Positions 9,057 through 19,491 of a DNA stretch of 64,000 nt are shown in pieces. Location of the stretch: positions 71,331,533 through 71,395,532 of the forward strand of contig NC_089584.1 of assembly GCF_019320115.1 (NCBI RefSeq), read 5' to 3'. Within the stretch, counting starts at the first letter, position 1; each line of letters begins with the position of its first letter. The stretch comes from Miscanthus floridulus. Taxonomy: Eukaryota; Streptophyta; Magnoliopsida; Poales; Poaceae. The notes under the pieces were generated by a model. That model searched no databases. It was not told the DNA's origin and was given only the letters and a program-made list of their open reading frames with translations. A program made the translations under genes and the position numbers.

Positions 9057-12000
9057 ATGGCCTCCGCCCGCCTCGTCGCGCTCGCCGCCTCCCTCCTCCT
9101 CCTCCTCTTCCTCCTTCTCCTCACCCTGGGCCCGGGCCAGGAGGCGCGCGCGGCGGACGACGGCGAGGTGCGCGCGCTGCTGGCGCTGGGGGCCGCGCTG
9201 GACCTGACGGGTCGCCTGCTCCCGTCGTGGGCTCCCGGCCGCGACCCCTGCGCGCCGCCGCCGTCGGGGGGGTTCGAGGGCGTCGCGTGCGACGCCCGCG
9301 GCGCCGTCGCCAACGTCTCGCTGCAGGGGAAGGGGCTCGCCGGCACGCTCCCGCCCGCCGTCGCGGGGCTCCGCTCCCTCACCGGCCTCTACCTCCACTA
9401 CAACGCGCTCCGCGGAGGCATCCCGCGGGAGCTGGCGGCGCTCGCAGCGCTCACCGACCTCTACCTCGACGTCAACAACTTCTCGGGGCCCATCCCACCG
9501 GAGATCGGCGCCATGGCGTCACTGCAAGGTACTGCCTCTACCTCTACCTCTACCTCTATCTAGTCAGATGCGCGTCGAGATTCCTCGGAACCTTCATCGC
9601 CACCCTGCTCGTGCCGCACGCTTGCTGACTCGCCTCGGCATGCATGTGGCCGCGCCGTGGACTCTGCCTGCGTTGCAGTTGCTCCTCGGATCGATGATTG
9701 GTTCGCTCGCTTCCCTCCCTGTGTTTTTAATTCGTTTTCGGTCGACTTGCTTGGCGTTTCTCCACTCCAAGTCAATCAAATCAAAAACTAAAATGCGGCT
9801 TTACCTAACTACTCGTACCATGTATCCGTTGAATTTTTGGAAGAGGTCATGTTGCCGTCCCAAGTCGCAACCAAGCAAGAAGCAGCTCCTGTTGCTCAGA
9901 TTGCAACATTTCTTGGCTCATTGCCAACATTTCCTTTAAGATTTGTCCCAAGTCACACCTGCGGCTTTCCCATTTTTGCTACCCCTCTACTCATACGGTC
10001 ATACCAAATCAGTACTACCCCCAATCGGACGGTTTTTGTTAATGCTGCTGATGTTGATGTGTCCATGGCCGTGCAGTGGTGCAGCTCTGCTACAACCAGC
10101 TCACCGGGAGCATCCCCACGCAGCTGGGCAACCTCAGCAGGCTCACCGTGCTGGCCCTGCAGTCCAACCGCCTTAACGGCGCCATCCCGGCCAGCCTCGG
10201 CGACCTGCCGCTGCTCGCGCGCCTGGACCTCAGCTTCAACGCCCTCTTCGGCTCCATCCCCGTCAGGCTCGCGCAGCTGCCCCGCCTCGTCGCGCTCGAC
10301 GTCAGGAACAACTCGCTCACCGGCAGCGTGCCCGCCGGTAATGCCTCCGTCCTCCATTAGTCTGCATCGTTCGATTCTTGACTCTTGAGAGCAGTAATGC
10401 TGATTGGTTTTCTACTTGCTTGGTCCCAAGAACTGGCCGCCAAGTTGCAGTCCGGCTTCCAGTACGGGAACAACAGCGACCTGTGCGGCGCCGGGCTGCC
10501 CGCGCTCCGCCCGTGCACCCCGGCGGACCTCATCGACCCCGACAGGCCCCAGCCCTTCAGCGCAGGCATCGCGCCGCAGGTCACGTCCTCCTCCGGCGGC
10601 GACGGGCGCGCGCCGTCTACCAGGGCGCTTGCGGCAGTGGTTGTCGCCGCCGTGGCCCTCCTGGCGGCCACGGGGGTCGGCCTGTTCGCGCTCTCGTGGC
10701 GCCGGTGGCGCCGGCAGAGGGTCGCGGGGGGCTCGCCGTCTTCGATCTCCGGCGGCCGGTGCAGCACCGAAGCCGCGCCTTCGGCGGCGAAGGCGTCGCC
10801 GTCGGCTCGCAAGAGCGCGTCGTCGGCGCTGGCGAGCCTCGAGTACTCCAACGCCTGGGACCCGCTGGCCGACGCGCGCGGCGGGCTGGGCTTCTTCTCG
10901 CAGGACGTGCTGGCACAGAGCCTGCGGATCAGCACGGAGGAAGTGGAGTCCGCGACGCGCTACTTCTCGGAGCTCAACCTCCTCGGGAGGCGCGGCAAGA
11001 AGGCCGGCGGCCTCGCGGGCACGTACAGGGGCACGCTGCGCGACGGCACCTCGGTGGCAGTGAAGCGGCTGGGCAAGACGTGCTGCCGGCAGGAGGAGGC
11101 CGACTTCCTGAGGGGGCTGAGGCTGCTCGCCGAGCTCCGGCACGACAATGTGGTCGCGCTGAGGGGGTTCTGCTGCTCCAGGGCGCGTGGGGAGTGCTTC
11201 CTCGTCTACGACTTCGTGCCCAACGGCAGCCTGTCGCAGTTCCTCGACGTCGACGTCGACGCCGACGCCGACACCGACACTGCCGGCGGCGGCAGCGGCC
11301 GTGTCCTCGAGTGGTCCACGAGGATCTCCATCATCAAGGGCATCGCCAAAGGTAGGTACCCTCGAGTGGAACACCACACCCTGTCACTCTCTTGCTATCA
11401 GTTGGTTAGCAGTGTCACTACTGATTGCCCACATCTTTCCTGGATTCACACGTAGTACTGTTCACACTTGTTCACATACTACTACTAGTTGTCTTCTTGA
11501 TTACTAGATTTTGCCTCAAAACACATGGTATGCATGCAACATTTGGCACCGACTCTACAAATTTGCCAAGTTTGTGTGTGTCATGCATGGGCGCATTGAT
11601 TCGTTCAGTCACTGGATGGACAGTACATCGATTCATCCGTGCTGCGCTGGTTGCTCACATGGTGTGCAGAAACCTGTGACTGAGCTGGCCAGGGACGCAG
11701 CAATAGTCACATTTCTGAAGTCTGAACTTTTGTCTGCACTGAAAAGCTCTGCATGACATGTCTCAAAACTTTCTGTGCTACTTTTATTAGAGTAACCGTA
11801 TCAGTATGAGATATCGGTAACTTTTAGCACTTTCAATCGTCTGAATTCTGCATCTTTTTTGTGTTCTAGGAATTGAGTATCTGCACAGCACAAGGACGAA
11901 CAAGCCCGCTCTCGTCCACCAGAACATCTCAGCGGACAAGGTCCTGCTGGACTACACGTACAGGCCCCTCATCTCCGGGTGCGGCCTGCACAAGCTCCTC

Positions 12001-12327
12001 GTGGACGACCTCGTCTTCTCGACGCTCAAGGCCAGCGCCGCCATGGGGTACCTCGCGCCGGAGTACACCACCGTGGGCCGCTTCTCGGAGAAGAGCGACG
12101 TCTACGCGTTTGGGGTCATCGTGCTCCAGGTGCTCACCGGCAAGAGGAAGGTGACTACGACTCAGCTGCCAGACAACGTCGATGAGCTCGTCGACGGCAA
12201 TCTGCAGGGGAATTACTCGGCGTCTGAGGCCGCCAAGCTGGCGACGATCGGCTTGGCTTGTACCAGCGAGAACCCGGACCAGAGGCCGACGATGGCGGAG
12301 CTGCTCCAAGAACTGGGCACCATCTGA
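9057..12327 (+). CDS. LRR receptor-like kinase, predicted pseudokinase (LRR-IV-like)
   Basis: Four exons joined by GT-AG introns, all in phase 1: 9057-9528, 10077-10337, 10431-11351, 11870-12327, giving 703 aa. Residues 1-32 are a signal peptide. C65 and C78 belong to an LRRNT-type cap. Five to six leucine-rich repeats run to about residue 240. A single membrane segment lies at about 310-332, then a Ser-rich juxtamembrane region and a kinase domain (about 405-700). The beta-3 Lys is present (VAVK, K456). The HRD motif is H568-Q569-N570 and DFG is G588-C589-G590, while the APE motif is kept, so phosphotransfer is unlikely. The glycine loop is also degenerate. The architecture and the HQN variant resemble Arabidopsis LRR subfamily IV (At5g51560 type, from memory). 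Ligand and partners are unknown. Start chosen because the signal peptide begins there. Residues 517-528 are an Asp-rich dipeptide repeat. Confidence 0.9.
9535..9558 (+). repeat. CCTCTA microsatellite at the start of intron 1
   Basis: Four perfect CCTCTA units begin 6 bp inside intron 1 of the kinase gene, directly after the donor GTACTG. Confidence 0.8.
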
Positions 12328-12502
12328 TGGAGGTGCAAACACCCATCCACTGTAACTGTTTCATGCAGGAGTCACACGCCTGACAGTGTGTCTTGGGCCT
12401 GTTGTAACCTAGCTACCTGTCTAGGATCACCAGTCAGTAATCACTGATCTTAGAAAGCATCTGAGCTAGGCTCTAGTAATTTGCTAGTAATCACTGATCT
12501 TA
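12328..12502 (+). other. 3' UTR/downstream flank of the kinase gene
   Basis: No clear AATAAA is visible. A 19-bp direct repeat (AGTAATCACTGATCTTAGA) occurs at 12436-12454 and again at 12486-12504, 50 bp apart. The second copy overlaps the left end of the following MITE. Confidence 0.5.
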
Positions 12503-12840
12503 GACTAGCCACAGCGTACTCGATGCTCAAAAGAAGTTTGCCTACTCGATGCCAGAAATTTTTTGCTTCCACAGCGTTCAGCATCGAAGCAATTAGTGCA
12601 TGTGGGACCTTCCTTCCTCTTGCTCCCTCCGTTTTTCTTCTGCTGCCTGCTACTCCGTACTTCAGTCATCAATGCCCAGGAACGCCTCGGGAGAGAGAGC
12701 GTGATTTGGCATCGATGCTTCGACATGATCCGGTGTCGAATATTTTTCTCAACTCGGCATCGGCCGCAGTGGCGGGCATCGAGGCTTGCAGCTTCTCTCT
12801 CCTTTTCGAGCACCGGTAAAACCATACATTGTGGCCAGTC
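12503..12840. mobile_element. 338-bp MITE with TTA target duplication
   Basis: The ends are GACTAGCCACA and TGTGGCCAGTC, an 11-bp terminal inverted repeat with one mismatch. They are flanked on both sides by TTA (12500-12502 and 12841-12843). A TTA duplication suggests the PIF/Harbinger group. The interior has repeated CATCGA/TCGATG motifs and no coding potential. The element sits about 175 bp after the kinase stop codon, so the 3' UTR may reach it. Confidence 0.6.
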
Positions 12841-12843
12841 TTA

Positions 12844-13875
12844 GGAAGCACATGCCTAGGATCATGAGATCTTGTACGCTAATGATGTGTCGTTACCACC
12901 GCTCTGAAAAGCGTGCATTGTTTGGATGCCGACTTGGATGTGCTCTAGCCTCTACATGGTAGTAGACCAATAGGTGAATGTGAATGCAGCCGTTTCCGGC
13001 AACACTTTTTTGTGGAGACCTTGTGACTCCAAGTGTACCTGCAACCCTGTGTGCCAATTTGGCTGCATCCTCCTGGGGTGAAATGGCTGGCACCATCCCA
13101 GGGAGGAAGGAGCCAAGAGTCCTGGAAGGCATGTGACCTATAGATTCTTGTGTTGTCTTGTTTGTTGTTCGTGTTTGAGTCCTGGCTTGTGATCACGCAC
13201 AGGGGCAGTCAGGCGATGAAATCTCACGGACCGTGAAAGCGCACGGTGGTCGTGGGCTTTTTGTGCTAGAGGCTGAGATGCTGGACAAAATAGACTCTAC
13301 CAAGCAATAAAATTATAGCACTGAAGAACAAGAACGCAGCTGATCCAAAAGAACGGCACCCAAGGTGAGGCTGCATTGCTATTTGACACTGCTTATTTTG
13401 TAGGATAGTGGATTTTGGAATGGAGTATTTGGAGCTAGTAAGGTTCATATGTTAGCCACAGGTCTACAAACCAGGTCATGTGGCACTAGTAATGCAATGC
13501 CGAACCTAGGCAATGTACCTATAAATTCAGGTAATGTAGCAACTAAAAAGCATCAAACAAATAATTCCATTGTTTGTTAAGTTGGTTGACTTGATGTTTC
13601 ATCATTTCGGTAATCGCGAGTGTATCTGTTCCATCTTTTTGCTAGGATGGATAAGACCAAATGTTCAAGTATTTAGTGTAAGTATCCACCTTATTAGGCA
13701 GAATGCCCTTTTGTCAGATAACCCTTGATGTTTTTTTTGTTGTAGAAGAATGGCATTTACTGAATGTTAAAGCAGTAAATAATATGAGGTCGAGTCGCTA
13801 GACAAGCATATGTGAAAACAAAGGATGTGGTGTTTAACATAACTGTATCAACGGTTATGTGGGGTATCTCAAAAA
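12844..13875. other. Intergenic sequence before the large Tat insertion
   Basis: About 1 kb with no gene I can support. The five bases CTAAG at 13876-13880 are the left target duplication of the following element. Confidence 0.5.
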
Positions 13876-13880
13876 CTAAG

Positions 13881-15191
13881 TGTCGGTGTTTCGAGTAAAC
13901 ACCAACGAGTAAATTTATGTTATTGCGCGTCTGGTCCGGATGGTGTGCTAAAAAGACACAATGTTTATACTGGTTCGGACCGAATGTCCATATGTCCAGT
14001 TCGTGGTTGCTGCTTGTGTTATTTACACTGAAAAGTTTATAGTAGGGGTTACAAACGGACGAGAGAGGGAGAGATCCCAAGTCTCTGATGGAAACGTCGA
14101 ATGGGTGCTGAGAGCTTGGTTGCTACTCAGCTATGTGTGATGTGATGCGTGGTGTGTTCAATTGATCCGTCCCCTTAGTGGGGTGTCCTGCCTTTCTTTT
14201 TATAGATCAAGGGGAAGCAGGGATTACAGATGGGAGAAAGAAGAAAAACCAGAGACAAAGGAGGTCCTACCGAGATGTCGAGTCTTCCTTTTCCTCTAAG
14301 CGAGCCCCGCTGACACGGCAGACGGTGCCACGGATAGCTCCACGCTGGGTGCATGTCCGCTGATCCTCATAGGGCCACACTGGGCGTCTGTCCGCTGATG
14401 ATGCCAGGTTCTGGCTTGATCAGCAAGTGGTCACATCCTATCCTGCCCTGGCGGGCGGCGCGACGGACCAGGGTGCTGAACCGCGACCCTATGAGGAGCA
14501 GACAACGTAGTGACCGCACGTCCGTTACTGTAGACGATGCGAGTTTCCTCCTAGACCGTAGTGGTTGTCGTATGCTTCCGTCAGGATCCGCGCCCGAGGG
14601 CAAATGGCGGGGCCCACAACACTGTAAGACAAATATCGGCGCCTACAACATAGTTTAGGCTCTAACATGTCTAGAAGGGCTTAAAGCGCCCGTCTTGTCA
14701 TATCCTGACGGTAATTTTCTACAGGCGTGCTGGGTATGATCCTTGGTATTGCGGTTGACTCGAGTGCCCTGCCTTATCTGCGCGCATAGTTATGAAGGAG
14801 CAGCGTGCAGACGTCGGGCGAGGCGGAGTCTGCCCGCAGACGTCGGGCGAGGCGGAGCCAGCCCCCGGACGTCGGGCAAGGCGGAGTCTACCCACGGACG
14901 TCGGGCGAGGCGGAGCTAGCCCCCGGACGTCGGACGAGGCGGAGCCAGCCCCCAAACATTGGGCGAGGCGGAGCCACCCCTCGGGGGTAGGGCGAGACGG
15001 AGCTGCCCTCAGACATCGGGCGAGGCGGAGCCAGCCCTCTGGAGTCAGCTTGAGGCGGGACCCATGGTCTCGGTGGATGGACAAGGAGTGACCCGGCATG
15101 CGGTGTAGTTGCGCTCTCGATCGCACGGATGAATCAATGTTGTCGGTTATTAGCTCCTCCTCCTTGGGTACCCTAATATTGGCCCCCGACA
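13881..15191 (-). repeat. 3' LTR of the Tat element (left copy)
   Basis: 1311 bp. On the minus strand a TATA box CTATAAAAAG lies at 14196-14205. It contains a 29-bp minisatellite at 14810-15040. Compared with the right LTR, about 10% of positions differ in the first 60 bp compared by eye. Confidence 0.9.
14810..15040 (-). repeat. 29-bp minisatellite in the left Tat LTR, 8 units
   Basis: Eight consecutive units resembling GACGTCGGGCGAGGCGGAG plus a 10-nt C-rich tail, almost all 29 bp long and with few substitutions each. The unit GGGGTAGGGC... (the seventh) is 28 bp. Confidence 0.9.
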
Positions 15192-15210
15192 GTAGCCCCC
15201 GAGCCCCCGG
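15192..15210 (-). other. Polypurine tract of the Tat element
   Basis: Immediately beside the left LTR the minus strand reads CCGGGGGCTCGGGGGCTAC before the LTR TG. It is G-rich with a few pyrimidines, in the position of the plus-strand primer. It supports the minus orientation. Confidence 0.55.
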
Positions 15211-15820
15211 GCGATTCGAGTAGAATTGCCTGGGGGATTTCTTTGACTCGCCAGCAGGTGCGCGTGAGCGCACCCGGTGGGTGTAGCCCCTGAGCCTACG
15301 GAGGAGTAGGATACTCTTTCGGAGGGTTTTCCAAAAAAGGGGATTTTAAGAGCCCTGGCCCTCTATTGTCGCCCACGGCGTGCCCTAAAGACGGTGATTT
15401 CTTCTTCACCGAGGTCGGACCCTTCGTGGGTATGTTGGTGAGACTTGATGGTTGTTTAGCCGGATATCTCAATTGGTATCCTGGTATCCCGTTCATGGGG
15501 ATCCGTCTAGGGTTAGCCCCGCTGAGACTCCCATGAAGCTCCTTTGCCTGAGTTTTTGCCGCTCGCGGGCCCATCCTCTGTCGTAAGGGTGCCTAGGGAC
15601 GGCCGTCGAAACCATTGATGGGCCAGCCCTCAAACTCCTAGGCCCATATCCTTTTTGCTGGTAAAGAATCCTAGTCTACTCGGAGAGGCGAAACGTCCGG
15701 CGCGCCTTCGAAGGGAAATGATAGAGATTGCGGGCGCATATCCCGCGATGTGACATGGTGGCGGATCATGGCAAGTGCGGAGATCTAGGTAGATGGTTGC
15801 CTTCCTCGCATCCATCGCCC
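15211..15820. other. Non-coding stretch between Tat purine tract and accessory-ORF promoter
   Basis: About 600 bp with no convincing frame on either strand. It is GC-balanced and has no repeats that I recognise. Confidence 0.4.
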
Positions 15821-15828
15821 CTATAAAA
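15821..15828 (+). promoter_or_regulatory. TATA box of the antisense accessory ORF
   Basis: CTATAAAA on the plus strand, about 145 bp before the ATG at 15973 and preceded by a GC-rich stretch. It is separate from the LTR promoter, which reads the opposite way. Confidence 0.5.
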
Positions 15829-15972
15829 CCAAAGGGTTCGCCCCTAGGGTTTCATACTTTACCTCCTTGCCTTTGCATCTACAACCTCCACCGCCAATCG
15901 CCTAAGCCTCTCGCATTCGTGTTTCAGCCGTCGTCGAATTCGCATCCACCACTCGCATCCTCCAATGGAGCC

Positions 15973-18900
15973 ATGGTGCCACTTCGATATCACCCTCAGC
16001 GCCTGGAGGGCCTCATTCACCGTGGTCTTCTTTACACGTGGACCGCCGCCGAGGAGTGGTGGCTGCCCGGCGATGAGGACGCACCATTGCCACCCGATGG
16101 CTACGTCGTGTCCTTCGCTCACTTCCACGAGTAGGGATTCGCCACCCCCGCCCACAAGTTTCTTCGGGGATTGCTGCACTACTACAAGGTAGAGCTGCAA
16201 CACCTTAATCCCAATGGAATCCAGCACATTGCGGCATTCGTCGCCCTGTGTGAGGGATTCCTGGGGATTAGTCTCCACTTTGACCTATGGTGGTACTTCT
16301 TTGCCGTCTCCCTCCTAAAGAAGTGGGAGAAGCAACAGGAGCTAAACATGCCGATGGGATGCGCTAGCATTCAGCTCCACCACAATCGGGTCAGCGAGTA
16401 CCCGCTGATGTGTCTGTCGACCTCCAACAAGGGGTGGCATTCGTATTGATTCTACGTCAAGAACGACATAGCCGCCCCCTTGCCAGAGTTCACCGGGCGT
16501 AGCATCAAAGCGGTCCTGGACTCGTGGAGGAAGTGGGGAGTCCTAGAGAAAGACAAGAAGAGAATCCAAGACCATCTCATCGCCATTTGAATCCTGAAGG
16601 AGAGGGGCGTGAAGGGGTCGGGGATCATCGATGCCTACCACACGAGGAGGGTGGCGCGCGCTGATGAGGCATGCACTTCCCCTACACATGATGGTGCCTG
16701 GGGCATCACTCGATGGGACGGCGCTCGCCCCCTCCGAAGTGCCGCAGCACATCAAGGAGGCGATGGAGCCTCCGCGGGACGACGTCGGCGATGTCCTCGA
16801 TTTTGTGTATCCGGTGCCGGGGCATCCCCCAATGCGGCCGGAACTAGGGTACATTATCTTCGTAAGTTTTCTTTCCTCGTGCCTCCTTTTTAATTGAACT
16901 CCCAATCTCTTGATGCTGATATTGAGATAGGGGGACCAGCCGAAGAGACTCATCCTTACGGATTACCCGGTTCCACTACCGAAGGACCCATCCGTGATGG
17001 CGGCCAACCGCACCGCGGTCGAGCGGCAGTGGAAGGTGAAGGAGGACGAGAGGAGGAAGAAGTAGTAGAAGCTACGGGCACAGGAGCGAGGGGAGGATAC
17101 GGACAGTGATGATGATGATGATGATGAGGTAGTTGCCGACACCAAGTGGGATGACCTAGAGAGCGAGGATACGCTGACAGGTATGCACTCGTCCTTGCAG
17201 GGACCCTTCCCGTTCCATGCAGGGGGAGGCGAGTCCGTGAGACCGGAGGAGGTGGGCTAGATCATCGGCCCATCCTCAAAATCAGTAGGGGCGAGCGGTT
17301 CTACCACCGCGCCTGAGGTGCCAGTAGAGGGGAGCGGCCCTATTCCCATGCCTTAAGAGCCATCGGGGGTAGGTGGATCCGCTGCCACGCCCCAAGAGCC
17401 AGCGGGGGTGGGTGGATCCGCCGCCGTGCCTGAGATGCCGAGGGAGGGGAGCGGCTTCGCCGCCATGCCCACGGATGCAAGGGAGGTAAGCCCCTTGGCC
17501 CAGTGCAGGGGGCGGGTACATAACGGCCCCGTCCCAAGGAGGCGGAGCAAGGACTTGGGGGTTCGTCCCCCAAACATATCCAATGCCCAACATCACCAAT
17601 GTAAGTCCTCAACTCATCTGTTTTCTCTGTTTTTAGCGTGACTTATGCCTTTTCTTTTCTTTCAGCGTCTTGAGGCGGCGCAATCCTTTGTCGGTGGCGC
17701 CATAGAAGAGCATCGCCCTTCGGGTGAGGCGGGAGCCATCGGCTATCATCGTACCAGTCTTGGGTAGGAGCGGCGCCGTCGGCATTGCTGCTCGTCGTCC
17801 GGTCAGGCACCGCCTATGGTGGTTCCTGTGCCCTCGGTGGGACAAGCGGACGAGGGGACTCAACGGATGCCCTCGGAGGTCGTTACGTAGCCGACAATGG
17901 TGGTGATGCCACTACCGGCGATGTGGCTGATGGAGCTACCGGTCACGCATGTGGCCTGAACCACGGCTGACGTGACGCCACCCGTCGAGGCCCCACCAAT
18001 GCAGGGGAGGTGGTAGTGGCTATGATGGGTAGGCCACAGCCAGACACTACCGTGGTGGTGCCCAAGGTAGTGGTGCAATCTGTGCCACTGTCGGCCCAAG
18101 TGATGGCGCTCAACGCGGGCCGAACAGAGGGGGACACGGCTGAGGGACCCTCCGACATTGCGGTGGTGGCAGAGATGACCGACAGGGAGTTGCTCCTGGC
18201 CCTGATGTTGGGGGGCAGCCGCTCGCCTGTGTGAGACAAGTCCCTGCTTCAGTGCGTGAATCTGCAGGACTCGTCGTTGACACTCTTTACCCTCGATGAT
18301 GCTGCTGAGAGCATGGAGCGGGAGAGTCTCGACGAGGGGATTGTGGCCGTGCTGGAAGCTCTGAATCATGCTAGGGGCGCCGTGCGTGATGTCGTCATTC
18401 CCACTAGCCAGGTATTCACTTAACTAGCCTCTCGCCCTCTTCTTTCTTCATGTATTTTTGTGTTCTGACCACCATCTTTTTTTAGCCTCTTATCGCTCAC
18501 AGCCAGGAGAAATCCTGATTCCTTCGCGAGCATAAGGAGGCATGGGACCGCCTCATCGATGAGGCATGGTTGCACGGGGATGTGACTGCCTAGCTCTAAC
18601 AAAGGGTGGCCAAGTTGACTCCCCTTGCTGAGGAGGCAGGAAGTCTCCGGCTACGAGAGGCCAAGGCCCGTCGGGACGCGGAGGAGTCCAAGAAGGCGTT
18701 TGAGGAACTGTCGGTGAGGGCGTGGTAGGATGAGGAGGCCGCTAGGGTCTAGAAGGAGTAGGACGAGCTGCTCTAGAGAGACATTGAGGCTTGCTAGTGG
18801 ATCCTTGACCTCCTGGCTGAGGTGGAGAAGGAGCAGGAGCTCAAGCTGATAGCCGAGGAGAGGTTCGCGGCCTTGCAGTAGAGGGTGAACCTGGATGCCA

Positions 18901-19491
18901 AGGCGGTTGCCCGGCTATGTAAGGAGCGAGATGAGCTATGCTAGACTATAGAGAGGCTTCGCTCGGAGCGCGGCGTGGCCCATGGGGAACGCAACCAGGC
19001 CATCCGAGAGCGCGATGAGGCGCAGCAGAGGATTGGCTCCCTCCAGGCCAAGTTTGGAACCACGACGACCCGGAGGCTAGAGGCCAAGAGCATTTCTGTG
19101 GGGCTAGACATGGATCTCGCCGAGGCATGGAGGGGCCTTCAGGTGGAGAGCGACAAGCACGATCTCTTGCACGTTGCCCTCGGAGTGGTCTGCGATGACC
19201 TGGAGGTGGAGCGGTCAGAGGGGACTAGCTCACTCGCGACCTGTGCCGTCGATATCACAAGCATGGGTACGCCAACTCGAGAGGGACGCTCTTCATGCTA
19301 GGCTCACCCAAGCCTTTGCAATTTCCCGCTCCCATTATGCGGACATCATTGACTTGGAGACGATGAGCCTCGGCTTCGCTCCCGGCTATGAAGCCTCTAA
19401 GCTAGATGAGATAGAGACAGTAGTGGCTCCTCTTGCGTGGGACCTGGCGGACAGAGTTGAACACATAGTTCTCCCCCGAGTGGCTAGTTAG
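15973..19491 (+). pseudogene. Antisense accessory ORF of the Tat element (Transposase_28-like)
   Basis: The reading starts MVPLRYHPQRLEG and continues through a conserved block with FAHFHE, GFATPAHKFLRGLLHYY, FVALCEGFLGI and FDLWWYFF. This I recognise as the plant family named putative gypsy type transposon (PF04195). Introns fit at 16862-16930 (GTAAGT...GATAG), 17601-17665 (GTAAGT...TTTCAG) and 18412-18485. The middle is Pro/Gly-rich. The last third (about 18500-19250) is strongly Glu/Arg/Ala-rich coiled coil, and the C-terminus (19270-19491) reads RLTQAFAISRSHYADIIDLE and ends LPRVAS. More than ten in-frame TAG or TGA codons, many where CAG, CGA or TGG is expected, show decay. It runs opposite to gag-pol, with the 3' ends facing each other. 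Molecular function is not established. Confidence 0.8.

Noticed and set aside
8561..9628. A 355-codon open frame overlapping the first exon of the receptor kinase
   Set aside because: It is in another frame, Arg/Pro/Ser-rich in low-complexity fashion and open because of GC content. The overlapping frame has a signal peptide, LRRs and proper splice sites.
10412..11377. A 321-codon antisense frame opposite exon 3 of the kinase gene
   Set aside because: It is a shadow of the GC-rich coding strand with Arg/Ala/Gly bias and no recognisable domain.
14810..15040. Regular 29-bp repeats that could suggest a CRISPR array
   Set aside because: Units are directly adjacent with no unique spacers, and they lie in a retrotransposon LTR of a plant genome.
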